24,495 bases of DNA from Bacillota bacterium (GCA_023393045.1 JAEWMV010000261.1:1-24495), one strand, 5' to 3'; counted from the stretch's first letter, positions 1 through 8,018 are shown. Notes: a model not told the origin generated them from the letters alone. A program made the numbers and translations.

Positions 1-201
1 GTTGAAATAGCGAATCGGCAGCGGGTCGTCAAGCCCCAGTTCCTCATGGAGCTTCGCGATGCTCTCATCCGTGGCTGCGTCCTGCAAAATGATGACCGCC
101 GGATCGCCCGGCGTCATTTCCATGATACAGAACACCGCGAAAGTAACGCCGATCAGAACCGGTATCAGCAGCAGCACCCTTCGCAAGATGTATTTGTACA
201 T
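1..201 (-). CDS. Opp/Dpp-type ABC transporter permease, N-terminal fragment (cut by window edge)
   Basis: The 67 codons visible encode the start of an inner-membrane permease of the oligopeptide/dipeptide ABC importer family (OppB/DppB type). The fragment begins MYKYILRRVLLLIPVLIGVT, one hydrophobic membrane segment (about residues 6-27) after a short basic N-terminus. It is followed by MEMTPGDP, matching the PGDP signature that follows the first helix in this family, and then by the amphipathic LHEELGLDDPLP segment. The start is ATG at 201 (read on the minus strand), with an AGGAGAG ribosome site just upstream. It lies 49 bp downstream of the M28-like gene on the same strand, so it is probably co-transcribed with it. 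The rest of the gene lies outside the window. Substrate specificity cannot be read from this fragment; peptides are inferred from the neighbours. Confidence 0.85.
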   Translation of the reverse strand, partial: MYKYILRRVLLLIPVLIGVTFAVFCIMEMTPGDPAVIILQDAATDESIAKLHEELGLDDPLPIRYFN

Positions 202-250
202 TGGTTCTCTCCTGTCAGATGAATTCTCGACCCGCCGAAGCGGCAGGAAA

Positions 251-1966
251 TTAGTCCAGCGTTCTTTCAATCAGCCTGGCGGCGCCGGTAAAGGCGTCCC
301 CAATGCGGTTGATCTCGCGTATGACCTCGGCCTTGAGGAAGCCGAAATCGTTCCCGCCTGCAATTTCCGGCAGGCCTGTCGCCGCGCTGAGCACCGGATA
401 AAGCATGGAGGAAGTAAACCGGCGCAGCGGGGAAACCTCGGCCTGGTCGTGCACAAAGCGGCCGCTTGAATTATAGATCACAGGCACGATGATGCGCCCG
501 AGCTCCATAATCAGTTCGTTGAGCTTCCCGCGGGCGGCGGCATCGCAATCCGCTGAGGCCTGCGCCTTTTCCAGCCTGTTTACTGCGGCGGAGAACTCCT
601 TCGTTTTGCGCAGCAGCGCGCTGAAATCGACATAGGCGCCGGCGGTATCGGCCAATTGCCCGATGATCTGCTCGGCTTCGCGGGCGACGTTTGCGTAATG
701 AAAAGGAAGCACATCGCAGTTGGCAAGATCCGCCGCCACGGCGCATCCCAGCCCAACATCCTTGGCGAGGATATCCACGTCGGCCTTATCCAGCGTGTCG
801 AATTCCGTATGCCACCACCAGCCGCCGGCCGAACCGCCCGTCCACAGCTTGCGGTCGGGGTGATCGTCCGGTATGAACGAATAGCAGGCGCAGGAAGGCA
901 CGCCAATCATCAGGAAGGACTGATCCGCGCACTTGGAGGGACGGAATTTGGGCGAATCGACCTGCCCCGTCACCTTGGTGATCATCTCCTGAGCGAATTG
1001 CTCGCACTCCGCCGTGGTATGCTTCACGCGATACTGCGTGGCGTTTTTTGCGCCGGGAGAATCGATGTTATAATACATCAGGCAGTTTTCGGAAAGCTCT
1101 TCCCAATAGTGGTCGGAATACCAGCAGGAGCCGGCGTATCTGCCGTGGGAATGCCCGGGCCACCACGCGATGCGCACGGAGCGCTTTAACTGAGATTTGT
1201 GCGCATTGAGCAGCCTTGCCATTTCCAGCAGGCAGACGTCGCCCGTTGCGTTATCCGTAACGCCCACTTCCCACGCGCAGAGATGACCGGCGGCAAGCAC
1301 GAATTTTTCCGGCTCCTCCGTGCCGCGGATGATCGCTTCCGGCAGCTTGCAATGACCCCAGCCGGTTTTCACATCCGCGGTGACGCGCACGCGCACGGGG
1401 CCTTTTTCCAGAAGCCCCTTGAGGGCTTCGCCGCTTTCGTGATTAATGGAGATGCACGGGATATCCGGAATTTGATTCAATTGGCTGTAGGAAGGCGTGC
1501 CCCATACGGGCGTCGCGATCATGTTGTGGATATACCAGTCGGCGTTGACGAAGATCAGCGCGCTCGCGCCCGCCTCATAGGCGTCGACAGTCGGGATCGG
1601 ATCCTGCAGGCCGTCTATCATCACGGCGCGACCCGTGCCGTATCGCACGGTCTTGTCCGTCAGATACTTGAGGTCGGCCACCACGCCCTTGGGCCCGGTG
1701 GGTTTTCCAAAAGAGTGGGTCAGCGCCCTAAAGCACATATATTCGGGCTCGAGCACTTCCAGCTTCGCGCCGATGGGATAGCTCAGGTAGCTTTCGTATT
1801 CGTGCATGACATACTCCACGCCGTAGGCAGCGAGCTTGCGCGCGATATATTCCGCGGCGGCGTTTTCCCCCGGCCCTCCGGTATCCCTGCGGACGTTGGC
1901 AAACCATTCCAGATGCCGTTGTAAATTCTCTCTGGAGATTTGATCGTATCCGATGCTCAGTTCCAT
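251..1966 (-). CDS. M28-fold peptidase homologue with PA-like insert, atypical active site (paralogue A)
   Basis: This 571-residue cytoplasmic protein (no signal peptide) has the architecture of M28 aminopeptidases: an N-terminal segment, a PA-like region at about residues 90-205, then the metallopeptidase fold at about 220-415 and a helical C-terminal extension. Visible family landmarks are His228, the bridging-ligand motif TDN at 237-239, Asp302 (NIDSPG) and the last metal His386 in WWWHTEFDTLDK. Two changes are striking. The HxD motif is HLC (Asp replaced by Cys230). The catalytic Glu-Glu pair, expected after WW in the strand at 263-270, is replaced by His272-Ser273 within GHSHG. Classical two-zinc aminopeptidase chemistry is therefore doubtful. 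The start is ATG at 1966, preceded by an excellent AGGAGG. It sits 95 bp after the racemase gene and 49 bp before the Opp-type permease, which suggests a peptide or amide uptake and processing operon. The fold assignment is firm; the activity is open. Confidence 0.85.
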   Translation of the reverse strand: MELSIGYDQISRENLQRHLEWFANVRRDTGGPGENAAAEYIARKLAAYGVEYVMHEYESYLSYPIGAKLEVLEPEYMCFRALTHSFGKPTGPKGVVADLKYLTDKTVRYGTGRAVMIDGLQDPIPTVDAYEAGASALIFVNADWYIHNMIATPVWGTPSYSQLNQIPDIPCISINHESGEALKGLLEKGPVRVRVTADVKTGWGHCKLPEAIIRGTEEPEKFVLAAGHLCAWEVGVTDNATGDVCLLEMARLLNAHKSQLKRSVRIAWWPGHSHGRYAGSCWYSDHYWEELSENCLMYYNIDSPGAKNATQYRVKHTTAECEQFAQEMITKVTGQVDSPKFRPSKCADQSFLMIGVPSCACYSFIPDDHPDRKLWTGGSAGGWWWHTEFDTLDKADVDILAKDVGLGCAVAADLANCDVLPFHYANVAREAEQIIGQLADTAGAYVDFSALLRKTKEFSAAVNRLEKAQASADCDAAARGKLNELIMELGRIIVPVIYNSSGRFVHDQAEVSPLRRFTSSMLYPVLSAATGLPEIAGGNDFGFLKAEVIREINRIGDAFTGAARLIERTLD

Positions 1967-2061
1967 TGTTCAGCTTCCTCCTCATGAATGCAGGCGTATT
2001 TGGCATTTGAATATCATACCGGCCGTACCGTTATGCGGCGTGAACGGCGAAATGCAAAAAA

Positions 2062-2781
2062 TTAAAACCCAAAAGACCTTTTCTTGTCCGGGGGGAAAGG
2101 ATAAGCGAGCTTGCTCTGGCTCAGGTGCAGCTTCACAAGCGTCTCCATCAGACAAACCGCCGCGCCTGCCGGCTCGATAACCGGCACGCCGAGCGCCTGC
2201 TGAATCTGGGCGGCAACCCCGATCATGCCGAAGCACCCCGGAACGATCGCCTCCGCCTTATCCTCGTGAACGGCCCTTCTTGCCTCCTCAATCATGGCGC
2301 GCTTCATGGCGTCGGAAGCGGCGTCGAGTTCCATCACGCCCATGTTGATCGTGCGGATCGAGGCCAGCTTGTCCAGCAGCCCGGCTTTCCAGACCTCGGC
2401 CTCAAAGCGGCCCCGCACAGCGGGCAGCGTGCCGATGATGCTAAAGCGCCTGCAAAGGGTCGCCGCCAGGCTGATGGAAGCAAGGCCCGAGCCTATCACC
2501 GGAATGGTCGCGATTTCGCGGGCAGGATCCATGTTCGCATTTCCAAAACACGTGATGACCACGCCGTCCGCCCCGCCCTGCTCGGCCTGCTTGACCAGCC
2601 TGAAAAGCTCAACGGCGCCCAGGCTGATATCAAAATAGGACTCGATGCTTTCTGCGCCCTGCGCGATTTCCCAAATTTCAATCTCCGTGCCGGGGCTTGC
2701 ATAGGAGGCGAGCAGCTTTTTCTCAAATGCAAGATCCGCCGGGGTAGAACCCGTCATAGCATGAATGAAACATATTTTCAT
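2062..2781 (-). CDS. Aspartate/glutamate/hydantoin racemase family protein
   Basis: This 239-residue cytoplasmic protein belongs to the cofactor-independent Asp/Glu/hydantoin racemase superfamily, which interconverts enantiomers using two cysteines as acid and base. Both are present in family context: Cys78 in VVITCFGNANMD and Cys183 in IVPGCFGMIG. The length is typical for hydantoin-racemase-like members. It is the first gene of the minus-strand set, followed by the M28-like homologue and a peptide-type permease, so its substrate may be an amino acid or amino-acid derivative released from imported peptides; that is inference. The ATG at 2781 has only a weak AAGGG-like ribosome site about 4 nt upstream, so expression may be modest. 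Hydantoin, aspartate and glutamate cannot be told apart from sequence alone. Confidence 0.85.
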   Translation of the reverse strand: MKICFIHAMTGSTPADLAFEKKLLASYASPGTEIEIWEIAQGAESIESYFDISLGAVELFRLVKQAEQGGADGVVITCFGNANMDPAREIATIPVIGSGLASISLAATLCRRFSIIGTLPAVRGRFEAEVWKAGLLDKLASIRTINMGVMELDAASDAMKRAMIEEARRAVHEDKAEAIVPGCFGMIGVAAQIQQALGVPVIEPAGAAVCLMETLVKLHLSQSKLAYPFPPDKKRSFGF

Positions 2782-3073
2782 TTACCCTTACTTTATATCC
2801 TTTACTGTTATGCAATTATGATTGATGTCTGCTTGTATACTGGTCGGTGTTATACGGTGGCGGCTGCTTCTTCCCCATGGAAGTGGAAGGATGCTGCGTC
2901 CCATTCATAAAATCAACGCTGCCGAATACGGCCTCATCGCTTCAGGGGAGCAATGTGTTTATAAAATACTGTCGCAAATGCTTATCTGTCAACGAAAATC
3001 AAGAATTGTTATCCGTCTCTCCCAATCATAAATTAAATTTATATTGATTCCACAATAGCGTATTACCGGCAGC

Positions 3074-3099
3074 GCGGGGGCGTCCGCCCCGCTTTGTTT
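3074..3099 (+). terminator. Rho-independent terminator-like hairpin with no gene upstream
   Basis: GCGGGG (3074-3079) pairs with CCCCGC (3087-3092) around a short loop and is followed at once by TTTGTTT, so it is oriented to stop plus-strand transcription. No plus-strand coding gene lies between it and the divergent racemase start. It may end a short untranslated RNA or insulate the downstream promoter. Confidence 0.55.
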
Positions 3100-3155
3100 G
3101 CGCGACGTTCCTTATATAGTAAAATGCATGAACGCGCCCCATCTTACGACAAAAC

Positions 3156-3176
3156 TGCATAATTTATTCTTATGCA
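3156..3176. promoter_or_regulatory. Inverted repeat, candidate operator
   Basis: TGCATAA (3156-3162) and TTATGCA (3170-3176) form a perfect 7-bp inverted repeat with a 7-nt AT-rich spacer, about 33 bp upstream of the candidate -35 box of the plus-strand operon. An ATTCA-N5-TGAAT repeat follows directly at 3176-3190. The arrangement suits binding of a dimeric regulator. It faintly recalls ARG-box half-sites (TGAAT/ATTCA), but not well enough to name one. Confidence 0.4.
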
Positions 3177-3208
3177 TTCATGATCTGAATAAATAATTTG
3201 TATTTTAC

Positions 3209-3238
3209 TTGAACCGCGCTCAAACGCGATGCTATCAT
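3209..3238 (+). promoter_or_regulatory. Candidate sigma-A-type promoter of the plus-strand peptidase operon
   Basis: TTGAAC (3209-3214) and TATCAT (3233-3238) are separated by 18 bp. Transcription would start near 3245, giving a leader of about 78 nt before the GTG start at 3323. Confidence 0.45.
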
Positions 3239-3322
3239 CAAAATCAACCCGGATATGAAATTTTATTTTGTTCGTTTCAAGTGATAACAGTCAAATCAAG
3301 AGGACCTGGGAGGAGCATTGCA

Positions 3323-5005
3323 GTGAATATCGAACAGTTGAAACAGCGCATCGACATCGGCCGCATCCGCAAGGATCTGGAATATCTTGCGTCCTTTGAC
3401 AAGGTCACCGGCACGCAGGGCGCCGCGAAAGCCGCCGCTTATATCCATCATCAGCTGCAGGAGGCGAGCCTTGACTGCCAGCTTGCCCATTTTGACGCAT
3501 ACCTGAGCGACCCCGTCTCCAGCTCGGTTGAAGTGCCCGCGCTCGGGCTTACAATAGAGTCCACGCCGCGCTCCTTTGGCGCGGAGTGCGACGGCGTCGA
3601 AGGCGAGCTTGTCTATGACCCCGTCGGGCCGGAAATCGTGAACATCAGCAAGGAGCGAGAAGCGTTTTTGGAAAGCCTGAAGGACAAAATCGTCCTTACC
3701 TATACGGACAGCGAATATTACTGCAAGGCTATGGAGCGCTGCGGCGTCAAAGCTTTGTTGCTGGCCTGGCCCTCCGACGATCCGATCCGCGAAGATACCG
3801 TCAGCGCGGTTTGGGGCACGCCTACCGCGGATACGTATTTGGCCACGCCCCTTCTTCCCGTTGCGGGCATCACCTGCAAAGGCGCCAAAGAGTTAATGAA
3901 TCTCATTGAAAAGGGGCCGGTTCGCGTGCGCGTGCGCACGCACCTCAACACCGGCGTGCGCCCCATCGACATGCCCATGTGCGAGATACGGGGGAAGAGC
4001 GAGGACTTCGTGCTGCTCTCCTGCCATTATGACACCTGGGGGAAGGGCGCATTCGACAACTGCGCGGCCAACGCAGCGGCCCTGGAGATCGCCCGCGTTT
4101 TCAAACGGCATCAGGACGAACTCAAGCGCGGCATCCGCATCCTCTGGTGGGGTGGGCATTCCAACGGCCGTTACGCCGGCTCCACCTGGTATTGCGACCA
4201 TTACTGGGAGCAGCTGCGCCGGCATTGCGTCGCGCATTTTACGGCGGATCTGATGGGTTCCAAGCATGGCGAGGTTCTGGGGATCAAGACGACCGGCATG
4301 GAGGGCACTGCGTTCATTCACGATGTGGTGGACGCCGTGGATCCCGGCGTGCGGGAATATTACGGCAGGTTGGGCAGGCGCGGCGAGCAGTCCTTTTTCG
4401 GCGCGGATATTCCCATCCACATGTATCTGCGCTATGAGGTCGCGCCGGAGAACAAGATGTCCACGGCGCCGGGCGGCTCCTGGTGGTGGCATACCGCGGA
4501 GGATACCATCGACAAAATCGGCTTTGACGTGCTGGAAAAAGAAGCGCAGATGTGGTACGGCGTCGCCATGCGCCTGGCCTGCGAAGCACGCCTCCCCTTT
4601 GACGCCGAGGCTATGCTCGGCCAAATGATCGGGGAGCTAGAGGACGCGAGCGCCGATTCTGAAGCCGAATTCAACTTCGAAGAGATCATCCATGCGATGA
4701 AGCGGGCGCGGGACGCCACGCTTCGCGCGCTGCAGCGCGCGAAAACCGACGCGCAATACGACGCCGTCGTCCGCCTGGCCGCGGGGACGTTCAATCGGTT
4801 GCGCCAGACCTACGGTTCCAGGTTCTCCCAGGATCTCGCCTATGAGGAGGGCCTGTACCCCCGGCTCTGCGCCGTGAAGGGGAAACGCAGGGAAACCATG
4901 TCCCCCAAACACTATCTTTTTATGAAAACGGACTTTATCCGGCAGAAAAACAGGATGCTGGAAGAACTGCCCGCGCTGTACGAAAAGCTTGAAAAGCTGG
5001 TTTGA
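3323..5005 (+). CDS. M28-fold peptidase homologue with atypical active site (paralogue B)
   Basis: This 560-residue protein has the same architecture as the 571-residue M28-like protein on the opposite strand, to which it is a divergent paralogue. I chose the GTG at 3323 because GGGAGGAG sits 7 nt upstream; the frame stays open to 3209, but that extension overlaps the promoter and has no homologous counterpart. Metal-site landmarks are more complete than in paralogue A: His235-x-Asp237, bridging Asp245 (FDN), Asp309 (TADLMG) and His390 (WWWHTAEDTIDK). The Glu-Glu pair is again absent, replaced by His279-Ser280 in GHSNGRYAGS. There is no signal peptide, so it acts in the cytoplasm. It is followed 41 bp later by an M20 amidohydrolase and then a CapA-type protein, which points to breakdown of an imported peptide or amide. 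Whether it hydrolyses peptides at all is uncertain. Confidence 0.85.
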   Translation: MNIEQLKQRIDIGRIRKDLEYLASFDKVTGTQGAAKAAAYIHHQLQEASLDCQLAHFDAYLSDPVSSSVEVPALGLTIESTPRSFGAECDGVEGELVYDPVGPEIVNISKEREAFLESLKDKIVLTYTDSEYYCKAMERCGVKALLLAWPSDDPIREDTVSAVWGTPTADTYLATPLLPVAGITCKGAKELMNLIEKGPVRVRVRTHLNTGVRPIDMPMCEIRGKSEDFVLLSCHYDTWGKGAFDNCAANAAALEIARVFKRHQDELKRGIRILWWGGHSNGRYAGSTWYCDHYWEQLRRHCVAHFTADLMGSKHGEVLGIKTTGMEGTAFIHDVVDAVDPGVREYYGRLGRRGEQSFFGADIPIHMYLRYEVAPENKMSTAPGGSWWWHTAEDTIDKIGFDVLEKEAQMWYGVAMRLACEARLPFDAEAMLGQMIGELEDASADSEAEFNFEEIIHAMKRARDATLRALQRAKTDAQYDAVVRLAAGTFNRLRQTYGSRFSQDLAYEEGLYPRLCAVKGKRRETMSPKHYLFMKTDFIRQKNRMLEELPALYEKLEKLV

Positions 5006-5046
5006 CGGCCGAGCATAAACAACAAGGAGAGTACGGATTTTAATTT

Positions 5047-6231
5047 ATGAACGAAAAAAAGCTGTTTGACCGCATCGATTCCCTTGCCGGCGAGCTCTGC
5101 GCCATGTCGGATTTTATCTTCGACCATCCCGAGTGCGACGGGCGGGAATACCAGGCTTCAAAACTTCTGTGCGATTATCTGGAGAAAAACGGATTCGAGC
5201 TCGAGCGCGGCATAGCCGGATTGGATACGGCCTTCAAAGCCGTATATCAGAACGGACAGGGCGGGCCGAATTTCGCTCTGTTGGCCGAATACGACGCGCT
5301 CTGCGGCGTGGGGCACGCATGCGGCCACCACATGCAGGGTCCGGCCTTGGCGGGCGCTGCCGTCGCGCTCAAGGAACAAGCGGGCGAATTGCCCTTCACC
5401 CTTACGGTATACGGCACCCCGGCGGAGGAGACCTTCGGCGGAAAGATTAACATGCTCAACGCCGGATACTTTACGGAGTGCGACGTGGCGCTTATGTTCC
5501 ACGCCTCACAAACGACCAGCACCGATGTCAGATGCATGGCCGTTTCTTCCTTTACGCTGCGCTTCCATGGGACGAGTTCGCACGCGGCCTCCAGCCCCGA
5601 GCTGGGGCGCAGCGCGCTGGACGCCATGCTCCTTTGCTTCAACGGCATCGAATTCCTGCGGGATCATGTGCTCGACGAGACCAGGATGCATTACACCATC
5701 ACAAACGCCGGCGGCGCGGATAATGTTGTGCCCGGTTTTGCCGAGGGCACCGTATCGCTACGCTCTTACGACACGGTGTATCTGGATAGCGTTGTGGAGC
5801 GCTTTAAGAATGTGATCCGGGGCGCCGCGCTGATGACCGGCACGACTTGGGAGCTGGAAGAAAAGCCGCGTTTTGAAAGCAAGATTCCGGTTTTACGGCT
5901 CAATAAGCTCCTGATGGACAAGGCGGCGCTTGTGAGCGCCCCGAGAATCCGTCCGCCGCGGGAGAAAACCGGCTCCACGGACTTTGGAAACGTGACGTTT
6001 CGCGTCCCCGGCTCCTGCATACGGGTGGCGATCGTGGAAAATGAGTTCGCGCCCTCCCATTCCAAGGAATACCTCGACGCAGCAAAGGGCGATTCCGCCC
6101 GCACGGCCATCGTCGTGGCCGCCAAGGTCGTCGCGGCCGCCTGCAGGGAAATGCTTGAGGATCCCGCGCTGCTGGGCGAAATCAAATCCGAATTCCAGAG
6201 CAAAAAAGCCGCCTTGTGCAACGCGCGCTGA
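5047..6231 (+). CDS. M20D-family metal-dependent amidohydrolase/aminoacylase
   Basis: This 394-residue cytoplasmic protein is an M20 peptidase of the amidohydrolase branch that includes AbgB, IAA-amino-acid hydrolases and N-acyl-amino-acid deacylases. The diagnostic GHACGHH motif is at 89-95 (Cys92 and flanking His as metal ligands), and GTPAEET with the catalytic glutamates Glu127-Glu128 follows. A dimerisation-domain insert covers about residues 165-285, and a conserved His near SHSKEYLDAA closes the metal site. These enzymes cleave the amide bond of N-acyl or gamma-linked amino acids. It follows the M28-like gene and precedes a CapA-type gene. The start is constrained by an in-frame TAA at 5041, yet the clear AAGGAGA (5024-5030) is 16 nt from the ATG, an unusually long spacing. 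The exact substrate is not predictable. Confidence 0.9.
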   Translation: MNEKKLFDRIDSLAGELCAMSDFIFDHPECDGREYQASKLLCDYLEKNGFELERGIAGLDTAFKAVYQNGQGGPNFALLAEYDALCGVGHACGHHMQGPALAGAAVALKEQAGELPFTLTVYGTPAEETFGGKINMLNAGYFTECDVALMFHASQTTSTDVRCMAVSSFTLRFHGTSSHAASSPELGRSALDAMLLCFNGIEFLRDHVLDETRMHYTITNAGGADNVVPGFAEGTVSLRSYDTVYLDSVVERFKNVIRGAALMTGTTWELEEKPRFESKIPVLRLNKLLMDKAALVSAPRIRPPREKTGSTDFGNVTFRVPGSCIRVAIVENEFAPSHSKEYLDAAKGDSARTAIVVAAKVVAAACREMLEDPALLGEIKSEFQSKKAALCNAR

Positions 6232-6331
6232 CGCCGGGCGATTCAAAAACACTTCATGTGGCTGCACTTTCGTATAGATTGCGCGGCCATATTGATATCG
6301 CAGGGAAACATCGTGAAAGGAAACCACATTC

Positions 6332-7444
6332 ATGACAGGCGATAGGAAAATCCGGATATCCGCCGTGGGCGATACCGCCTTTGTGCAGCGCCCGGCAACG
6401 CGCCCCTTCGCGCGGGATTGGTATGAATGCGACCTGCGTATCGCCAACTGCGAGTGCGTGATGCTGCAAAAAGGGCGAGGGCTGCCCGCGAATAAACGCT
6501 GCAGGCTCCGCTCCCCCCTTGAGAGCGCCGCATGGTTTCGGGAAATGGAAGTGGACGCGCTCTCCCTCGCCAACAATCACACGATGGACTTCGACCGGGA
6601 GGGCATGGAAAACACCATGCGTCTTATCGCGGCCCAGGGAATACGGCATTGCGGCGCGGGAAGCAACCTGGGTGAGGCGGCCCTCCCCGCAGTGATGGAA
6701 GTCCGGGGAAAGCGCATCGCCCTTCTTTCCTGGTCGTCCACGCTTCCCTTCGGCTTCCAGGCCGGCCGCGACCGGCCCGGCATCGCAGGCGTGCGCATCC
6801 TCTCCTCCTACGCGCTGGATCCTATTTTGGCGGAGGAACAGCCCGGAACGCCGCCCTGGGTGCATACGCGGGCAAGGGCTGAGGATCTGGAAACATTCGA
6901 AGCTTCCGTAAGGTACGCGCGTTCGATTGCGGATTTCGTTATCGTCTCCTATCATTGGGGCGTCCCGCCGCAGTACGGCGCCCACGCCCAGGGTCCTGTC
7001 ATGGAATATCAGCATGAAATCGCCAAACGGGCGGCGCAGGCTGGTGCGGGCATCATTCTCGGGTGTCACGCGCACGCTCCTCTGGGTATGGGGGTATACG
7101 ACAAAATGCCGGCGCTCTTCAGCCTCGGCAATTATATCTTTCATTTCGATTATCTGCCGGATTCCATCGAATTCACCGCCGTCACCGATACGGAAAAAAT
7201 TGACGAACTGCTCCCCGAAAACAACCAGAGCTGCATCGTGACATTCGATCTCGCGGAAAATGCGGGGGGGCTGAGCGTGGACGCCATTCGCTTCCACCCC
7301 GCTTCCATCAACGCGCTCGGTGAGGCGCAGGCCGCAACGGAACAGGATCGCGCCGATTTTGCCGCCCGCCTCATCCATTTAAGCCGCCGCTACGGCTGCG
7401 AGTTGAAAGCGCTGGGGGATGGAACTTTGCTTTGGCGCCCTTAA
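6332..7444 (+). CDS. CapA-family metallophosphatase-like protein
   Basis: This 370-residue protein has the PGA_cap/CapA calcineurin-like fold. Visible motifs in order are VGD (Asp14), IANCE (Asn39, Glu41), LANNHTMDFD (Asn82-His83), YHWG (207-210), GCHAH (244-248) and SLGNYIFHF (264-272). These correspond to the metal-binding and phosphoesterase-like motifs of the family. CapA is known from poly-gamma-glutamate capsule synthesis, but those members carry a membrane anchor or signal. This one has none and is probably cytoplasmic. It follows an M20 amidohydrolase by 100 bp with its own AAAGGA ribosome site. In this setting a role in handling gamma-glutamyl or other peptide substrates is more likely than capsule assembly; that is inference. 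It ends 16 bp from the convergent fumarase beta gene with no visible terminator. Confidence 0.85.
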   Translation: MTGDRKIRISAVGDTAFVQRPATRPFARDWYECDLRIANCECVMLQKGRGLPANKRCRLRSPLESAAWFREMEVDALSLANNHTMDFDREGMENTMRLIAAQGIRHCGAGSNLGEAALPAVMEVRGKRIALLSWSSTLPFGFQAGRDRPGIAGVRILSSYALDPILAEEQPGTPPWVHTRARAEDLETFEASVRYARSIADFVIVSYHWGVPPQYGAHAQGPVMEYQHEIAKRAAQAGAGIILGCHAHAPLGMGVYDKMPALFSLGNYIFHFDYLPDSIEFTAVTDTEKIDELLPENNQSCIVTFDLAENAGGLSVDAIRFHPASINALGEAQAATEQDRADFAARLIHLSRRYGCELKALGDGTLLWRP

Positions 7445-7460
7445 TCAGAACCGGCTCTGC

Positions 7461-8018
7461 CTATTTCCTGCTTTCTAAATATCTTTCGACCCCCAGCTTA
7501 TAATAATCGTTCCCCCTGCTGTCGATGATGACCGTCAGGGGCATGTCCGCGACTTCCACACGGCAGACGGCCTCGCTGTCAAGTTCGGGGAAGGCGATGG
7601 TTTCCTTCGCACTGATGCAGCGGCCGTTCAAAGCGGCGATGCCGCCGACCGCGCCGAAATACACCGCGCCGTTTTTCGCGATGCTCTCGATAACAGGCCG
7701 TGTGCGCTCCCCCTTGCCGATCATGGCCGAGAGCCCTTGCTCCAGAAGCGCCGGGGAATACGCGTCCATGCGCGAACTCGTCGTGGGGCCGAAGGAGCCC
7801 GTCGCCCGGCCTGGGCGCGCGGGAGTAGGGCCGACGTAATAGATTGTTGCGTCCTTGAGGTCGAAGGGCGGTTGTTCTCCCTTTTCCAGCAACTCCACAA
7901 TCCGTTTGTGCGCCGCGTCCCGCGCGGTGTAGATCGTGCCCGATAAAAGCACCTCGTCCCCTGCGTTGAGGGCGGCAAGCTTTTCTTTTGTAAGAGGGGT
8001 ATGAAGTTTAATCTGCAT
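7461..8018 (-). CDS. Class I fumarate hydratase/tartrate dehydratase beta subunit
   Basis: This 185-residue protein is the C-terminal (beta) half of iron-sulfur class I fumarases, which in many anaerobes is a separate polypeptide. Family landmarks include LLSGTIYTARDAAHKR near residues 24-39, YVGPTPARPG (61-70), SFGPTTSSRMD (75-85) and YFGAVGGIAAL (120-130). Together with the alpha subunit it reversibly hydrates fumarate to L-malate; L- or D-tartrate dehydratases share the same subunits and cannot be excluded by eye. The ATG at 8018 overlaps the alpha-subunit stop by 11 bp and has a GGAGGG within the end of the alpha gene, so the pair is translationally coupled. The same frame stays open upstream to 8342, but that extension lies inside the alpha gene and is not used. 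Confidence 0.93.
   Translation of the reverse strand: MQIKLHTPLTKEKLAALNAGDEVLLSGTIYTARDAAHKRIVELLEKGEQPPFDLKDATIYYVGPTPARPGRATGSFGPTTSSRMDAYSPALLEQGLSAMIGKGERTRPVIESIAKNGAVYFGAVGGIAALNGRCISAKETIAFPELDSEAVCRVEVADMPLTVIIDSRGNDYYKLGVERYLESRK

Larger units (their letters stand above)
2782..3322. other. Divergent intergenic region between the two peptidase gene sets
   Basis: This 541-bp stretch separates the minus-strand racemase from the plus-strand M28-like gene and is much richer in A and T than its surroundings. Short reading frames inside it lack ribosome sites and look non-coding. It holds a plus-strand terminator-like hairpin (3074-3099), an inverted repeat (3156-3176), a second short one at 3176-3190 (ATTCA-N5-TGAAT) and a candidate plus-strand promoter (3209-3238). 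I did not find a convincing promoter for the minus-strand genes. Confidence 0.6.

Noticed and set aside
2822..3047. Short overlapping frames of 66-69 codons in the divergent intergenic region
   Set aside because: No ribosome sites, no recognisable features and two competing frames in the same AT-rich DNA.
3209..3322. TTG-initiated N-terminal extension of the plus-strand M28-like gene
   Set aside because: It overlaps the candidate promoter, lacks a ribosome site and has no counterpart in the paralogue; the GTG at 3323 has a strong one.
271..5005. GHSxG motif as evidence of an alpha/beta-hydrolase fold
   Set aside because: The surrounding order of metal-site residues is that of the M28 fold; the motif falls at the Glu-Glu position and its likeness to a nucleophile elbow is only local.
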